A DNA stretch of 64,000 nucleotides from Pirellulales bacterium (GCA_022844125.1 JALHMI010000003.1:248001-312000); one strand, 5' to 3'; shown: positions 36,606 to 45,050, numbered from the stretch's first letter. Notes: generated by a model from the letters alone, not told the origin. Program-made: numbers and translations.

Positions 36606-38294
36606 TCAAACCTGCGTTGAACCCAGCAAGTTGCCACCCAGCGTGGGATGACCAATACGTTTGTCCCCCACCACGTTAATTACGGCGGGCTTGCCTGAAG
36701 CCAGCGCTCGCTCGAGCGCCGGCACGATCTCGTCCGGCTTCTCGACGTGTTCGCCGTGGCAACCAAGTTCCTGGAAGATGCGGTCGTAGCGAATCCCAGG
36801 AATCATGTCGAACGGATCCGTCCGCCCCTTGAGCAGCGGCATCTGCTCGAAACTCGGACCCCACGAACTGTTGTTCCACAACACCGCAATGACTGGAATC
36901 TTGTACTTGGCGGCGGTCTCCATGTCCCAGCCGCCGATGCCCATCCCGCCATCGCCGATCACCGTGATCACTTGCTTACCCGGCCGGCCGAGCTGCGCGC
37001 CGATCGCCATTCCGATGCCGTGCCCCACCGGCGCAAGCGGCCCCGCGTCGACGATCTGCCCCGGTGCGCGCACCGTCCAGTGATGGCTGATATAGCCCGA
37101 GAGCGTGAAGCTGTCGACCACGACCGTCGCGTCCTTGGCGGCGACCTTCACCAGATCAGCGATCAGCCGATCGGGATGAATCGGCACTTCGCTGGAGGTC
37201 TTCGCCACACGCTCGCGAACGAGCGCCCGAAACTTTTCGCGCGCCGTGTTCACTTCTTCGCGCCAGGCGCTGTTCTTCGCCTGCGGAAAGTCGCGCTGGC
37301 GAGCTTTCACCGCGTCGATCAATTGCCGCAGCACGAGCTTCGGATCGCCGACGATGCCCACGTCCGCCGGCACTTGCCAACCGACCCGCGCGGGCGTGGC
37401 GTCGATCTGCACGTACGTCGCCTTATCGGTCCAAGTCGGCGGCTGGCCGAACTTCTCGCCGCTCCAGAAGCGGAAGCCGATCGCAATCACCAGGTCCGCG
37501 CGCCCCGTGAACGGCTTCTTCCAGGCGCCTTGCACAGCCAGCGGGTTCTCTTCAGAAAGCGAACCATGCGCCGCGCGACGTGTATACGTCGGCGATTGTG
37601 TCAGCTCGGCGAGTTCCGCGAGTTCCGCCGCTGCGCCACTCCAGAACACCCCATCGCCACCCACCAGCAGCGGTCGCTCAGAGTGTGCCAGCAGGTCGGC
37701 CACGCGCTCGATACTCCGCGAATCGCCCGCCGACCGCAGGTCGTCGACGCCATAGACCTTCGCGCCGGGAACCTGCTCCGTTTCTTCGCCCTGGTGATAG
37801 AGTACGTTCGTGGGAATCTCGAGGACGGAAACGCCCTGCGGCGGCAGCATCGTCTGGCGATAGGCCTGCCGGGTGTCGAACGAGATCCGGCTCCAATCGA
37901 GCACGCGATGTGTGAACTTGCTGAACGAGCGGCAGATGTCCGCGCCGTACGCCTCTTGGAACGACCCCAGGCCGTCTTCACCCATCGGATGCTGGCCGGA
38001 GATGCACAACACCGAGCTGCCGGTCAGCCCCGCCACGCACAATCCCGTCACGGCGTTCGTCAGTCCACAGCCGGCCGTGACGCAACATACGCCGGGCTGG
38101 CCGGTCACGCGGGCGTAACCGTCGGCGGCGTAGGCCGTGGCCTGTTCATGCCGCATGTGGATCAGCTTGATCCCGTTGTTGTTCAAGTTCGCCAGGATCG
38201 GAAACAGGTGCCCGCCGTTGATCGAGAACAGGTACTTGACCTGCTGCTCGCCGAGCACCCGGCCGATCAGCGTTCCGCCATCGACGACCGCCAT
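36606..38294 (-). CDS. Thiamine diphosphate-dependent enzyme (acetolactate synthase large-subunit family)
   Basis: A 562-residue three-domain ThDP enzyme. Catalytic Glu50 is in MRHEQATAYAADGYAR. The central domain spans ~190-330. The C-terminal ThDP/Mg site starts with GDGG at 447 and ends in NN at 474-475. The family includes acetolactate synthase, benzoylformate and oxalyl-CoA decarboxylases and phosphonopyruvate decarboxylase. No regulatory subunit gene (ilvH/ilvN) is adjacent, so a catabolic acetolactate synthase or decarboxylase is as likely as biosynthetic IlvB. ATG 38294 has GGAGGG 8 bases upstream; the GTG at 38324 lacks one. Confidence 0.85.
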   Translation of the reverse strand: MAVVDGGTLIGRVLGEQQVKYLFSINGGHLFPILANLNNNGIKLIHMRHEQATAYAADGYARVTGQPGVCCVTAGCGLTNAVTGLCVAGLTGSSVLCISGQHPMGEDGLGSFQEAYGADICRSFSKFTHRVLDWSRISFDTRQAYRQTMLPPQGVSVLEIPTNVLYHQGEETEQVPGAKVYGVDDLRSAGDSRSIERVADLLAHSERPLLVGGDGVFWSGAAAELAELAELTQSPTYTRRAAHGSLSEENPLAVQGAWKKPFTGRADLVIAIGFRFWSGEKFGQPPTWTDKATYVQIDATPARVGWQVPADVGIVGDPKLVLRQLIDAVKARQRDFPQAKNSAWREEVNTAREKFRALVRERVAKTSSEVPIHPDRLIADLVKVAAKDATVVVDSFTLSGYISHHWTVRAPGQIVDAGPLAPVGHGIGMAIGAQLGRPGKQVITVIGDGGMGIGGWDMETAAKYKIPVIAVLWNNSSWGPSFEQMPLLKGRTDPFDMIPGIRYDRIFQELGCHGEHVEKPDEIVPALERALASGKPAVINVVGDKRIGHPTLGGNLLGSTQV

Positions 38295-38476
38295 GGGAAA
38301 GACCCTCCGCAAGAATTGCTGCACCGCTCGACATGCAGGAGACCTGCCGCGTCGCGCTCAATCTACCGCTCGCCGCCAATCGTCGCAATGATGCTGCAGT
38401 GCCGCAGTTGACTTTGGGTATGCTAGTAGCTGGACGCGCGGGTACGGTCTGTTACTGGCTTTCCGAGGCACTCGAG

Positions 38477-39034
38477 ATGTGTCAGCAAGTCGTGTGGCGA
38501 ATACTCTCCAGTGCCGCCCTGGTCGCGAGCCTTTACGCGGCGTACGTCGTGGGCGATGGCAGTAGTTCCGACGCAAGCGTGCTTGCCGCTTTCACGTTCG
38601 TCCTCGTGACAGCCACTCTCTGGGTACTTGTTGAAGCGAACGCCGAGGGACGTCGCTGGTTCGCGATTGGGGCCTCATGCGGGATTGCGGCGTCGTTGAT
38701 CCTCATGCTCATTCGTGACCCAGGGATACTCGCATTCAACATCCTGGGCAAGTATTCACAGAACGAGATGGGGCCAGTCTTTTATTCGGGGTGGGGCAGC
38801 GCAGTGCTGACCGCCTGGCTGGCTATGCTGTGTGGCCTGGCCGGAGCAGCGCTGGGGATTCTAAGATCGCGCCGCCCGGGCGTGCCCATTGGTCTTGTGT
38901 GGTTTCTGATGTTCGCGGGCTTTTTTTGGCTGCGAACCTTGGCCGCCCACGAACGGCCAGATCCGGACGCGGTTGGACGGGTGACAGCCGAAAAGTGGCC
39001 GGGAATGACTCCTCACCGGCTCAACTTCTACTGA
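38477..39034 (+). CDS. Hypothetical polytopic membrane protein
   Basis: Unrecognised 185-residue protein with about five hydrophobic segments (RILSSAALVASLYAAYVV, VLAAFTFVLVTATLWVLV, FAIGASCGIAASLILMLI, AVLTAWLAMLCGLAGAALG and GLVWFLMFAGFFWL). ATG 38477 has GAGG about 8 bases upstream and begins the first helix; the open frame reaches back to 38333. No family assignment. It converges on the AlkD-like gene with 14 bases between the stops. Confidence 0.62.
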   Translation: MCQQVVWRILSSAALVASLYAAYVVGDGSSSDASVLAAFTFVLVTATLWVLVEANAEGRRWFAIGASCGIAASLILMLIRDPGILAFNILGKYSQNEMGPVFYSGWGSAVLTAWLAMLCGLAGAALGILRSRRPGVPIGLVWFLMFAGFFWLRTLAAHERPDPDAVGRVTAEKWPGMTPHRLNFY

Positions 39035-39048
39035 TTTGCATCGTGCCG

Positions 39049-39750
39049 TCATTTCGTTGCCGCCCTTTTCCGCCCCGCTTGTTGCTTGCGATGCGCAAGC
39101 GTCTTCTTGATGTAGGCCGCAGCGTCGGGCGTCTTGCATGCCGTGTCGCCGTGATCGACTTCGACCTTGCCAATCCGCCTGGCTGCCGCGAGCGCGAGCT
39201 TTCGTAGTGCAGCGCTGCGCACCCCGATCGCGATCAGTGCGCCATTCATGCCGTAGCGGGTCCTGTTCGGCGCGGCATGGATGCGCTTCTCGATTTGCTC
39301 GACCAGCGGCTTGAAATACTCATCCTCAAGCTCGGCGTCGTTCATCGCCAGGCGCGCCGTAATGCTCCACCCGACGTACGACAGCAATTCGCCTTTGGCC
39401 TCGCGCCACTTGTCGGCTTTGCTCTTTCCATGCCTCGAACGGGCAATCACTCCGCCAACCGCATCTCCAACGACATGGTCTTCAACGTCCTTCATCCACC
39501 GGTTCAACTCGCCCGCCTTCAGCGCCGCCGGATCGGCGATCATCGTGGCCAGAATCCGGGCATCGTGGTTTTCGGTTTTCCACAATTCGAGCGCGAGCAG
39601 ATGGTTCGTCTTCAGCCGCTTGGCGAGAATGTCGAGGTCCTTGTAGCTCACGCCAAACATCGGCCCACGCACGCCGTGCCGGCCGTAGGTTTTGCGAGTC
39701 TGGGCAGAACCGCGCGATTCGAGCTCGCGCAACAATGTTTCAGCATCCAC
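39049..39750 (-). CDS. DNA alkylation repair protein (AlkD-like HEAT-repeat family)
   Basis: A 233-residue helical protein of the AlkC/AlkD superfamily (PF08713). FGVSYKDLDILAKRLKTNHLLALELWKT and ENHDARILATMIADP match the first repeats, followed by WMKDVEDHVVGDAVGG. Characterised members are DNA glycosylases that excise positively charged alkylated bases using a HEAT-repeat cradle. This copy belongs to the subgroup with a Lys/Arg-rich tail (HRKQQAGRKRAATK), which may add DNA affinity. Enzyme activity is inferred from the family only. Confidence 0.85.
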   Translation of the reverse strand: MDAETLLRELESRGSAQTRKTYGRHGVRGPMFGVSYKDLDILAKRLKTNHLLALELWKTENHDARILATMIADPAALKAGELNRWMKDVEDHVVGDAVGGVIARSRHGKSKADKWREAKGELLSYVGWSITARLAMNDAELEDEYFKPLVEQIEKRIHAAPNRTRYGMNGALIAIGVRSAALRKLALAAARRIGKVEVDHGDTACKTPDAAAYIKKTLAHRKQQAGRKRAATK

Positions 39751-39895
39751 TGGGGCTCTCCCTGCTCAGGCTGAGTTCATTTCAGAATTCTGCCCGCGCA
39801 CCTCGCTTGCTACAATGCCCGGCTTACGGAGATCGAATCACCATTGCGTGTGTCATCTTGGTGAGTGCCTCATCTTGGAAACGCGGGCGGGCAGT

Positions 39896-40897
39896 ATGAA
39901 ACTGGTGATGTATCCGGCCGTCGAGCCGGAGCGGCTGGCAAGGATCGTGCGTGCGGCCGACCCGATCCAGGTCATCAATGCGGCTTCCACGGAACAGGCC
40001 GTCGCGGAAATCGCTCAGGCCGATTGCTTCTTCGGCAAGTTGTCGCCCGAGCTGCTGGCGGCCAGCACTCGACTTCGCTGGGTGCAATCGCCGACGGCCA
40101 GCCTCGAACATTTCCTGTTTCCCGAGCTCGTCGCCCATCCGCTGGTGCTCACCAACATGCGCGGACTGTACAACGACGTCATCGCCGAGCACGTGCTGGG
40201 CATGATGCTCTGTTTCACGCGGCATCTGCACAGCTATGTCCGGCAACAAATGAGCGGCCATTGGGCGCCGATCGGAGGCGAAACCCAGCGGCAATCGTTC
40301 GCGACCGGCCCCGGCGTACAGAGTACGATCGATCGGGCGCACCGGCAACTCGGCGACCTCTCAGCCGGCATTGTCGGCCTGGGGAGCATCGGCCGCGAGA
40401 TCGCCTCGCGGCTGGCGAGCTTCGGGATGCGCGTGATTGGCGTCGATCCGATCGTCAACGATCGGCCGCCCGGCGTGGCCGATGTGCTGAAGCCGGCGCA
40501 ACTCAACGAACTGCTCGCCGCGAGCGACTTTGTGATCATCGCCGCGCCGCATACGCCTGACACCGAGCAGATGTTTCGCCGGCAACAGTTTCAGGCGATG
40601 CGTCCCGGAGGAATTCTGATCAACATCGGCCGCGGAGCGATCGTGAATCTGGACGAACTGGTCGCCGCCTTGGCCGAGGGTGAGATCGCCGGGGCAGGGC
40701 TCGACGTCTTCGAAACCGAGCCGCTGCCGGCCGAGCATGCCCTCTGGAAGTTCCCCAACGTCCTCCTGACGCCGCACGTCGCCGGGCAAAGTCCGCGGAT
40801 CGCCGAGCGGCATCTGCAACTGCTCGAAGAGAACCTGCGGCGATTCACCGCCGGCAAGCCGCTGCTCAACGTCGTCGACAAGCAGCGCTGGTTCTAA
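39896..40897 (+). CDS. D-2-hydroxyacid dehydrogenase
   Basis: A 333-residue NAD-dependent oxidoreductase. The dinucleotide site GLGSIGREIA is at 161-170, with Asp184 in GVDP capping the adenosine ribose and favouring NAD. The catalytic set is Arg246 (NIGRGAIV), Glu275 (DVFETEP) and His294 (TPHVAG). It falls in the branch annotated as glyoxylate/hydroxypyruvate or phosphoglycerate dehydrogenase-like; the real substrate is not evident. ATG 39896 starts the conserved domain; the longer frame to 39692 overlaps the AlkD gene antisense. TACAAT at 39811-39816 is a likely -10. Confidence 0.88.
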   Translation: MKLVMYPAVEPERLARIVRAADPIQVINAASTEQAVAEIAQADCFFGKLSPELLAASTRLRWVQSPTASLEHFLFPELVAHPLVLTNMRGLYNDVIAEHVLGMMLCFTRHLHSYVRQQMSGHWAPIGGETQRQSFATGPGVQSTIDRAHRQLGDLSAGIVGLGSIGREIASRLASFGMRVIGVDPIVNDRPPGVADVLKPAQLNELLAASDFVIIAAPHTPDTEQMFRRQQFQAMRPGGILINIGRGAIVNLDELVAALAEGEIAGAGLDVFETEPLPAEHALWKFPNVLLTPHVAGQSPRIAERHLQLLEENLRRFTAGKPLLNVVDKQRWF

Positions 40898-40980
40898 CGC
40901 AGCACCAGGAAGTTCGGACGCCGCAAGTGGCCGCGCTGCGGCTCATCGGGCTCGGCGAAATAAGTTCCGGCCAGGCAAGT

Positions 40981-41085
40981 CTACGGCCGCACGCGATTGG
41001 ACTCGGCGGCGTGCCGGGCCACGACGTCGTAGCACACGAACAGCCAGATAGCCGAAAACATCACGGTCATTGCAACTTCGAGCAT
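40981..41085 (-). CDS. Candidate 34-residue single-pass membrane microprotein
   Basis: Begins MLEVAMTVMFSAIWLFVCYD and ends in a basic polar tail (ARHAAESNRVRP). One hydrophobic helix spans about 4-20. GAGAG lies 4 bases upstream of the ATG. It sits in the otherwise empty 40898-41232 region. Too short for family evidence; it could be chance. Confidence 0.3.
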   Translation of the reverse strand: MLEVAMTVMFSAIWLFVCYDVVARHAAESNRVRP

Positions 41086-41232
41086 GAAACTCTCGCGCGG
41101 CGGGGGAGGGCGGGTCGACCAGCCTGTCATCGGCTGCGCCTGCACGCACGCTCCAATCTTTCGCGCTCGGCCCGGCAGGGGCGATACGATCGCCAACCTC
41201 GCGGCCGACGCATCGCACCCGACCCGCAAACC

Positions 41233-41481
41233 TTAGCGAAATTGCTTTGCCTTGCTGGAGGCTGCCTGCAGCTTGGACTGGCGATCGAGATCGCTTTCCG
41301 CGCCGACCACCCAGCGTTCCAGCTTCTCGATCCATTCGAGAGCTTTGCGATCGTGCAATTCGACCTGCTCCAGCCCGGCGCTGTCGGCGGTCAGGCTCAA
41401 ACGACGCACCTGGGCGGCGACGTCGAACAGTCGCAACGCCAGGGCATCGAGCCGGCCGGCATCATAGGCTTCTCGGGTCAT
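41233..41481 (-). CDS. Hypothetical small helical protein
   Basis: An 82-residue product starting MTREAYDAGRLDALALRLFD, amphipathic and rich in Ala/Leu/Arg/Glu, with KALEWIEKLERWV near the end. No family recognised. ATG 41493 is an alternative start 12 bases upstream. Codon-position GC bias looks gene-like and no better frame exists here. It is divergent from the small basic protein at 41711, with repeated TTTTGACCAT motifs in between. Confidence 0.5.
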   Translation of the reverse strand: MTREAYDAGRLDALALRLFDVAAQVRRLSLTADSAGLEQVELHDRKALEWIEKLERWVVGAESDLDRQSKLQAASSKAKQFR

Positions 41482-41605
41482 AGTTTTGACCATTACTATG
41501 GGTTCGTCGTCTGCCCGGCAGCAAAAGCCAACGGCGGTCACAGCTTACGGCAAAACGCCTGCAATGTCGAGACAAGTACTGCATTTTCTCGATGCTACAT
41601 ATAGC

Positions 41606-41640
41606 TTGTCCGGCGCAAAATGGCCCAATATTTTGACCAT
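41606..41640 (+). promoter_or_regulatory. Candidate promoter with repeated TTTTGACCAT motif
   Basis: TTGTCC (41606-41611), 17-base spacer and TATTTT (41629-41634). The -10 overlaps TTTTGACCAT at 41631-41640. The same ten bases recur at 41484-41493, inside a CATAGT-N10-ACTATG dyad (41479-41500) at the 5' end of the divergent gene. This gap (41494-41710) is unusually AT-rich for the window. Confidence 0.4.
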
Positions 41641-41710
41641 AATTTGAGTTGTAATATGGCCACTTTCTGCCCTACGATGCTTCCAGTTGCAAGCACTTCA
41701 CCCCTCAGAA

Positions 41711-41956
41711 ATGCCCAAAAAACGAAGTCGCCGAATCGTGTCCCGAGATCCCATGAAACCCCGCAAAACACGTCCACACTCCCCGTTTCGCTCGCGGCGA
41801 GGCCAGGCCGGAAAACGCCTTGCCGGGCAGCGAGAGGCCGATCGCCCAACGCCTCGCCTCGACTCGCTCTGGGACCTGCCGACTTGGGACGAGATGGAAG
41901 AGCCATTGCCCGAAGTTGGGGATTTTTGGATCGAGCCCGACGACCGAGAGATTTGA
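41711..41956 (+). CDS. Hypothetical small protein, basic N-terminus and acidic C-terminus
   Basis: An 81-residue protein. The first half is strongly basic (PKKRSRRIVSRDPMKPRKTR), the second acidic and aromatic (SLWDLPTWDEMEEPLPEVGD). This bipolar layout is seen in nucleic-acid-binding or antitoxin-like small proteins, but no family is recognised. It lies 63 bases upstream of the HTH/zinc-ribbon gene on the same strand, downstream of an AT-rich promoter region. Probably real, function unknown. Confidence 0.5.
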   Translation: MPKKRSRRIVSRDPMKPRKTRPHSPFRSRRGQAGKRLAGQREADRPTPRLDSLWDLPTWDEMEEPLPEVGDFWIEPDDREI

Positions 41957-42019
41957 CCCGCCCCTGCGATTGCCGACACCGTCCAACGAATGAAGATTAT
42001 CGCCCTGCCGGAGACTGCC

Positions 42020-42457
42020 ATGTTACCGCAAGCCAAGATCGAAGAAGTGGAGAAGTTGCTCGCCGAGGGGAAGCTCTCGCAGCGGAAGATTTCCTTGCTG
42101 ACCGGAGTTTGCCGGTCGATTGTCAGTCAAGTTGCCTCTGGCGAGCGTCCCGACTATTCCAGTCTGTTTGAGCCCGACGCGGAAAGTCTCGAGCCGAGCG
42201 GCGAGATCGAGCGCTGCCCCACCTGTGGTGCAAGGGTCTACATGCCGTGCCGGCTGTGCCACCTGCGCAGCTCGTCTGAGGAAGGCACACTCAAGCGATA
42301 TCGCCGCCGCGCCAAGCAGAAAGCCTCGCGCCGCCTGCTGGCTGCAGTACTGCGCCGGCAACAAGTCGAGCAGGCGCTGGCCACCGAAGCGATTGATTCG
42401 GCTGCCAATCGAACCGAAACGAAGCCGGTCAACGACGGCCAGGAAGAGAAACCTTGA
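42020..42457 (+). CDS. HTH plus zinc-ribbon DNA-binding protein
   Basis: A 145-residue protein. Residues 4-42 form a helix-turn-helix: VEKLLAEGKLSQRKISLLTG, then VCRSIVSQVASGERPDY, similar to resolvase/sigma-4-type HTHs. A zinc ribbon follows, with CPTC (66-69) and CRLC (77-80). The C-terminal helix is Arg/Lys rich (KRYRRRAKQKASRRLL). ATG 42020 has GGAG 7 bases upstream; the earlier ATG 41990 has none. Likely a transcriptional regulator. It precedes the Deg protease gene by 56 bases on the same strand, so it may control or be cotranscribed with it. Confidence 0.68.
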   Translation: MLPQAKIEEVEKLLAEGKLSQRKISLLTGVCRSIVSQVASGERPDYSSLFEPDAESLEPSGEIERCPTCGARVYMPCRLCHLRSSSEEGTLKRYRRRAKQKASRRLLAAVLRRQQVEQALATEAIDSAANRTETKPVNDGQEEKP

Positions 42458-42513
42458 CCCGCAGTTCTACAATAGTGCAGTTACACGCTGAGATTGCTGG
42501 AAAGGATGCGGTC

Positions 42514-43542
42514 ATGTCCTACTTGCGTTTGATCAGTGACGAAAGCGAACTGGAGCGGCAACGAAAAGCCAGCGAGCCAGGCGCCGAGCAGCAACGCGAG
42601 GAGGCCGCGGCGCTCGACGCCTTCAGCCAGGTCGTGATGCGCGTGGCCGACACGCTGATGCCGACCGTGGTGAACATCCGCGCCCCGCGCGGCCAGCGCG
42701 GCGGATCCGGTAGCGGCGTATTCTTTACCCCCGACGGCTTTCTGCTCACGAACCATCACGTGATTCAGGGGCAGACCGAAGTCCGCGTGCGCACGAACGA
42801 TGGACGCGAACTCGCCGGCCGCGTGGTTGGCGCCGATCCCTGGACCGACCTGGCGATCGTCCAGGCTGATAGCTCGGGCCTGCCGTTCGCCACGCTCGGC
42901 GATTCGGCGGCGCTCCGTGTGGGTCAACTGGCCGTGGCGATTGGCAGTCCGTTTGGTTTCGACTCGACGCTGACAGCGGGCGTCGTAAGCGCGCTGGGGC
43001 GATCGCTTCGCAGCATCACCGGGCACCTCGTGGACAACGTGATTCAGACTGACGCCGCGCTAAACCCCGGCAACAGCGGCGGCCCGTTGGTCGACAGCCG
43101 CGGCCACGTGATCGGCATCAACACCGCTATCATCCAATCGGCGCAAGGCATCTGCTTCGCGATTCCCATCAACGCCGCCAAGCACATCCTGCCGCAGCTC
43201 ATGCAACACGGCCGCGTCGTGCGTGGTTACCTGGGACTGCACGGTCGCAGCGTGCCCCTGGCCCAGCCGCTGGCCCGGTTGCATCACCTGACGCAGGAGT
43301 CTGCCGTCGAAGTCGTGGCCGTGGAAAAAGATGCACCCGCCGACCAGGCCGGTATCGAAGCGGATGATCTGATCGTGTCGCTCGGCGACGAGCCGGTCAC
43401 CACCGTCGACGACCTGCATCGCCTGCTCACGCAATTGCCGGTCGGCATTCCAAGCTCGGTGATGATTCTCCGAGGTCAGCGCCGATTGCAGCGATTCGTC
43501 CTGCCGGAAGAGTATCCTCACTGGGATCCGGCAAAGCGGTAG
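42514..43542 (+). CDS. Trypsin-like serine protease with PDZ domain (Deg/HtrA family), no export signal
   Basis: A 342-residue S1C protease. The triad is His82 (LTNHHVI), Asp112 (WTDLAIV) and Ser188 (NPGNSGGPL). One PDZ domain (about 245-335) contains DAPADQAGIEADDLIVSLGD. Unlike DegP/DegQ, the N-terminus (MSYLRLISDESELERQRKAS) has no signal peptide or membrane helix, so a cytoplasmic location is suggested. ATG 42514 has AAGGA about 8 bases upstream. The open frame from 42454 overlaps the previous gene by 4 bases, but its extra residues do not supply an export signal either. Confidence 0.88.
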   Translation: MSYLRLISDESELERQRKASEPGAEQQREEAAALDAFSQVVMRVADTLMPTVVNIRAPRGQRGGSGSGVFFTPDGFLLTNHHVIQGQTEVRVRTNDGRELAGRVVGADPWTDLAIVQADSSGLPFATLGDSAALRVGQLAVAIGSPFGFDSTLTAGVVSALGRSLRSITGHLVDNVIQTDAALNPGNSGGPLVDSRGHVIGINTAIIQSAQGICFAIPINAAKHILPQLMQHGRVVRGYLGLHGRSVPLAQPLARLHHLTQESAVEVVAVEKDAPADQAGIEADDLIVSLGDEPVTTVDDLHRLLTQLPVGIPSSVMILRGQRRLQRFVLPEEYPHWDPAKR

Positions 43543-43641
43543 TAATCGACCAGGCCATTCTTCTAGTCCTTAAATCCGGGGAATATGTTCTCGCGGAACA
43601 ACACGCATGGTCCGGCGCTGACTCCGGGCGGCGCCGCCGCC

Positions 43642-43647
43642 TATAAT
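43642..43647 (+). promoter_or_regulatory. -10 element upstream of ald
   Basis: Perfect TATAAT 47 bases before the ald start. No convincing -35 in the GC-rich sequence before it. Confidence 0.4.
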
Positions 43648-43694
43648 TCCCGCGGCGTGAATGAAGCACTTTTCAGCCCAGGCGAGGACCGGCC

Positions 43695-44804
43695 GTGATC
43701 GTAGGCGTACCGAAGGAAATCAAGCGCGACGAATATCGCGTGGCGCTGCTCCCTGTCGGCGCGGAAGAACTCGTCAGAGCAGGGCACCGCGTGCTGGTCG
43801 AGCAGGGGGCCGGGCTCGGCTCGGGACTTACCGATCAGCACTACGCGAAGGCGGGAGCCGAAGTGGTTTCCACCGCGGCGGAGGTATTCGCCGCGACCGA
43901 CATGATCGTGAAGGTCAAGGAACCGCTCGAAGCCGAGTGGCCACTGCTCAGACGCGGCCAGACGCTGTTCACCTACTTTCATTTCGCTGCCGATCGCCGG
44001 CTGACTGAGGCCGTCCTCGCCAGCGGCGCGACGGCCGTCGCTTATGAAACCTTGCGCGACGACCAGGGCCGCTTGCCACTGCTCACGCCCATGAGCGAAG
44101 TCGCCGGGCGCATGAGCATCCAGGAAGGGGCCAAGTATCTCGAGCGCCCACAGATGGGACGCGGCATCCTGCTGGGCGGTGTGCCGGGCGTTGCGCCGGC
44201 GCACATCACGATCCTGGGCGGCGGGATCGTCGGCGCGAACGCAGCCAAGGTGGCCGCCGGCTTTGGTGCAGACATCGGACTGCTCGACATTAACATGGAC
44301 CGGCTGCGTTATCTCGACGATATCATGCCGGCGAATGTCGACGTACTGTTCAGCGACCGGCACATCGTCCGCGAACAGCTCGAACGGGCGGACCTGGTGA
44401 TCGGCGCGGTGCTGATTCCCGGCGCGAAGGCTCCGCGACTGATCGAACGCGACGACCTCAAGCTGATGAAGCCCGGCAGCGTGATTATCGACGTGGCCAT
44501 CGATCAAGGGGGCTGCGTGGCCACGAGCCGCCCCACCACGCACAGCGAGCCGACGTTCATCGTTGACGAAGTCGTGCACTACTGCGTCACGAACATGCCC
44601 GGCGCCGTGGGCCGCACGAGCACCTACGCCCTGTGCAATGTGACGCTCCCCTGGGTGCTGGCCATCGCTGCGCGCGGTATCGAGCGCGCCGCCACAGAAC
44701 TTAAACCCGTCGCGCACGCCGTGAACATCATCGGTGGCGAGGTGACCAACGCGGCCGTAGCCCGAACGTTCGACTTGCCGTACGTAAACCGCTTCGGGGC
44801 GTGA
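43695..44804 (+). CDS. ald: Alanine dehydrogenase
   Basis: NAD-dependent oxidative deamination of L-alanine to pyruvate and ammonia, or the reverse. The 369-residue protein begins with the family signature VGVPKEIKRDEYRVALLPVG. Lys74 in VKVKEPL and the active-site His in YFHFAAD are present. The NAD-binding loop ILGGGIVGANAAKVA is in the second half, followed by DVAIDQGGC. The C-terminal SYALTN-like block appears as RTSTYALCNVTLPWV. Start is GTG 43695. A strong palindromic element follows the stop immediately. Confidence 0.94.
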   Translation: MIVGVPKEIKRDEYRVALLPVGAEELVRAGHRVLVEQGAGLGSGLTDQHYAKAGAEVVSTAAEVFAATDMIVKVKEPLEAEWPLLRRGQTLFTYFHFAADRRLTEAVLASGATAVAYETLRDDQGRLPLLTPMSEVAGRMSIQEGAKYLERPQMGRGILLGGVPGVAPAHITILGGGIVGANAAKVAAGFGADIGLLDINMDRLRYLDDIMPANVDVLFSDRHIVREQLERADLVIGAVLIPGAKAPRLIERDDLKLMKPGSVIIDVAIDQGGCVATSRPTTHSEPTFIVDEVVHYCVTNMPGAVGRTSTYALCNVTLPWVLAIAARGIERAATELKPVAHAVNIIGGEVTNAAVARTFDLPYVNRFGA

Positions 44805-44853
44805 AAAACGGTGCCAGGAAACTTTTCCCGGAAACGGTTCGTGGCACCGTTTT
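44805..44853 (+). repeat. REP-like palindromic element, probably also the ald terminator
   Basis: AAAACGGTGCCA (44805-44816) pairs perfectly with TGGCACCGTTTT (44842-44853). The 25-base centre contains TTTCC/GGAAA that can form an inner stem. A partial second TGGCACCG follows (from about 44859). GTGCCAGGAA...TGGCAC elements of this kind recur as dispersed repeats in many bacterial genomes; the T-run suits a terminator. Confidence 0.6.
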
Positions 44854-44876
44854 CAAATTGGCACCGCTTTAAAATT

Positions 44877-45050
44877 TCAGCGGCCATAGAAGCCCCGCGT
44901 GATCGGACCAGCGAACAGCATCAGCAGGATGCCGAGTGGCGCCGTTCCCAGCGGTCGCAACAATAGCCAGGCGATGATGCCGATTGAGCCAACCGCCATC
45001 GCCAGTCCCGAGAATCTCACAAGGACATTGAACAACTCGCCCGGTCGCAC
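44877..45050 (-). CDS. Small hypothetical membrane protein
   Basis: A 57-residue protein with two hydrophobic helices (SGLAMAVGSIGIIAWLLL and LGILLMLFAGPI) and a basic end. The GTG start at 45050 has AAGGAG 7 bases upstream, the best ribosome site locally; an overlapping longer frame with MWGVSADAAH lacks one. It lies 94 bases downstream of the TPR gene on the same strand. Function unknown. Confidence 0.6.
   Translation of the reverse strand: MRPGELFNVLVRFSGLAMAVGSIGIIAWLLLRPLGTAPLGILLMLFAGPITRGFYGR

Noticed and set aside
36747-38411. 554-codon plus-strand ORF
   Set aside because: Antisense of the thiamine-diphosphate enzyme; translation is His/Arg-rich and domainless.
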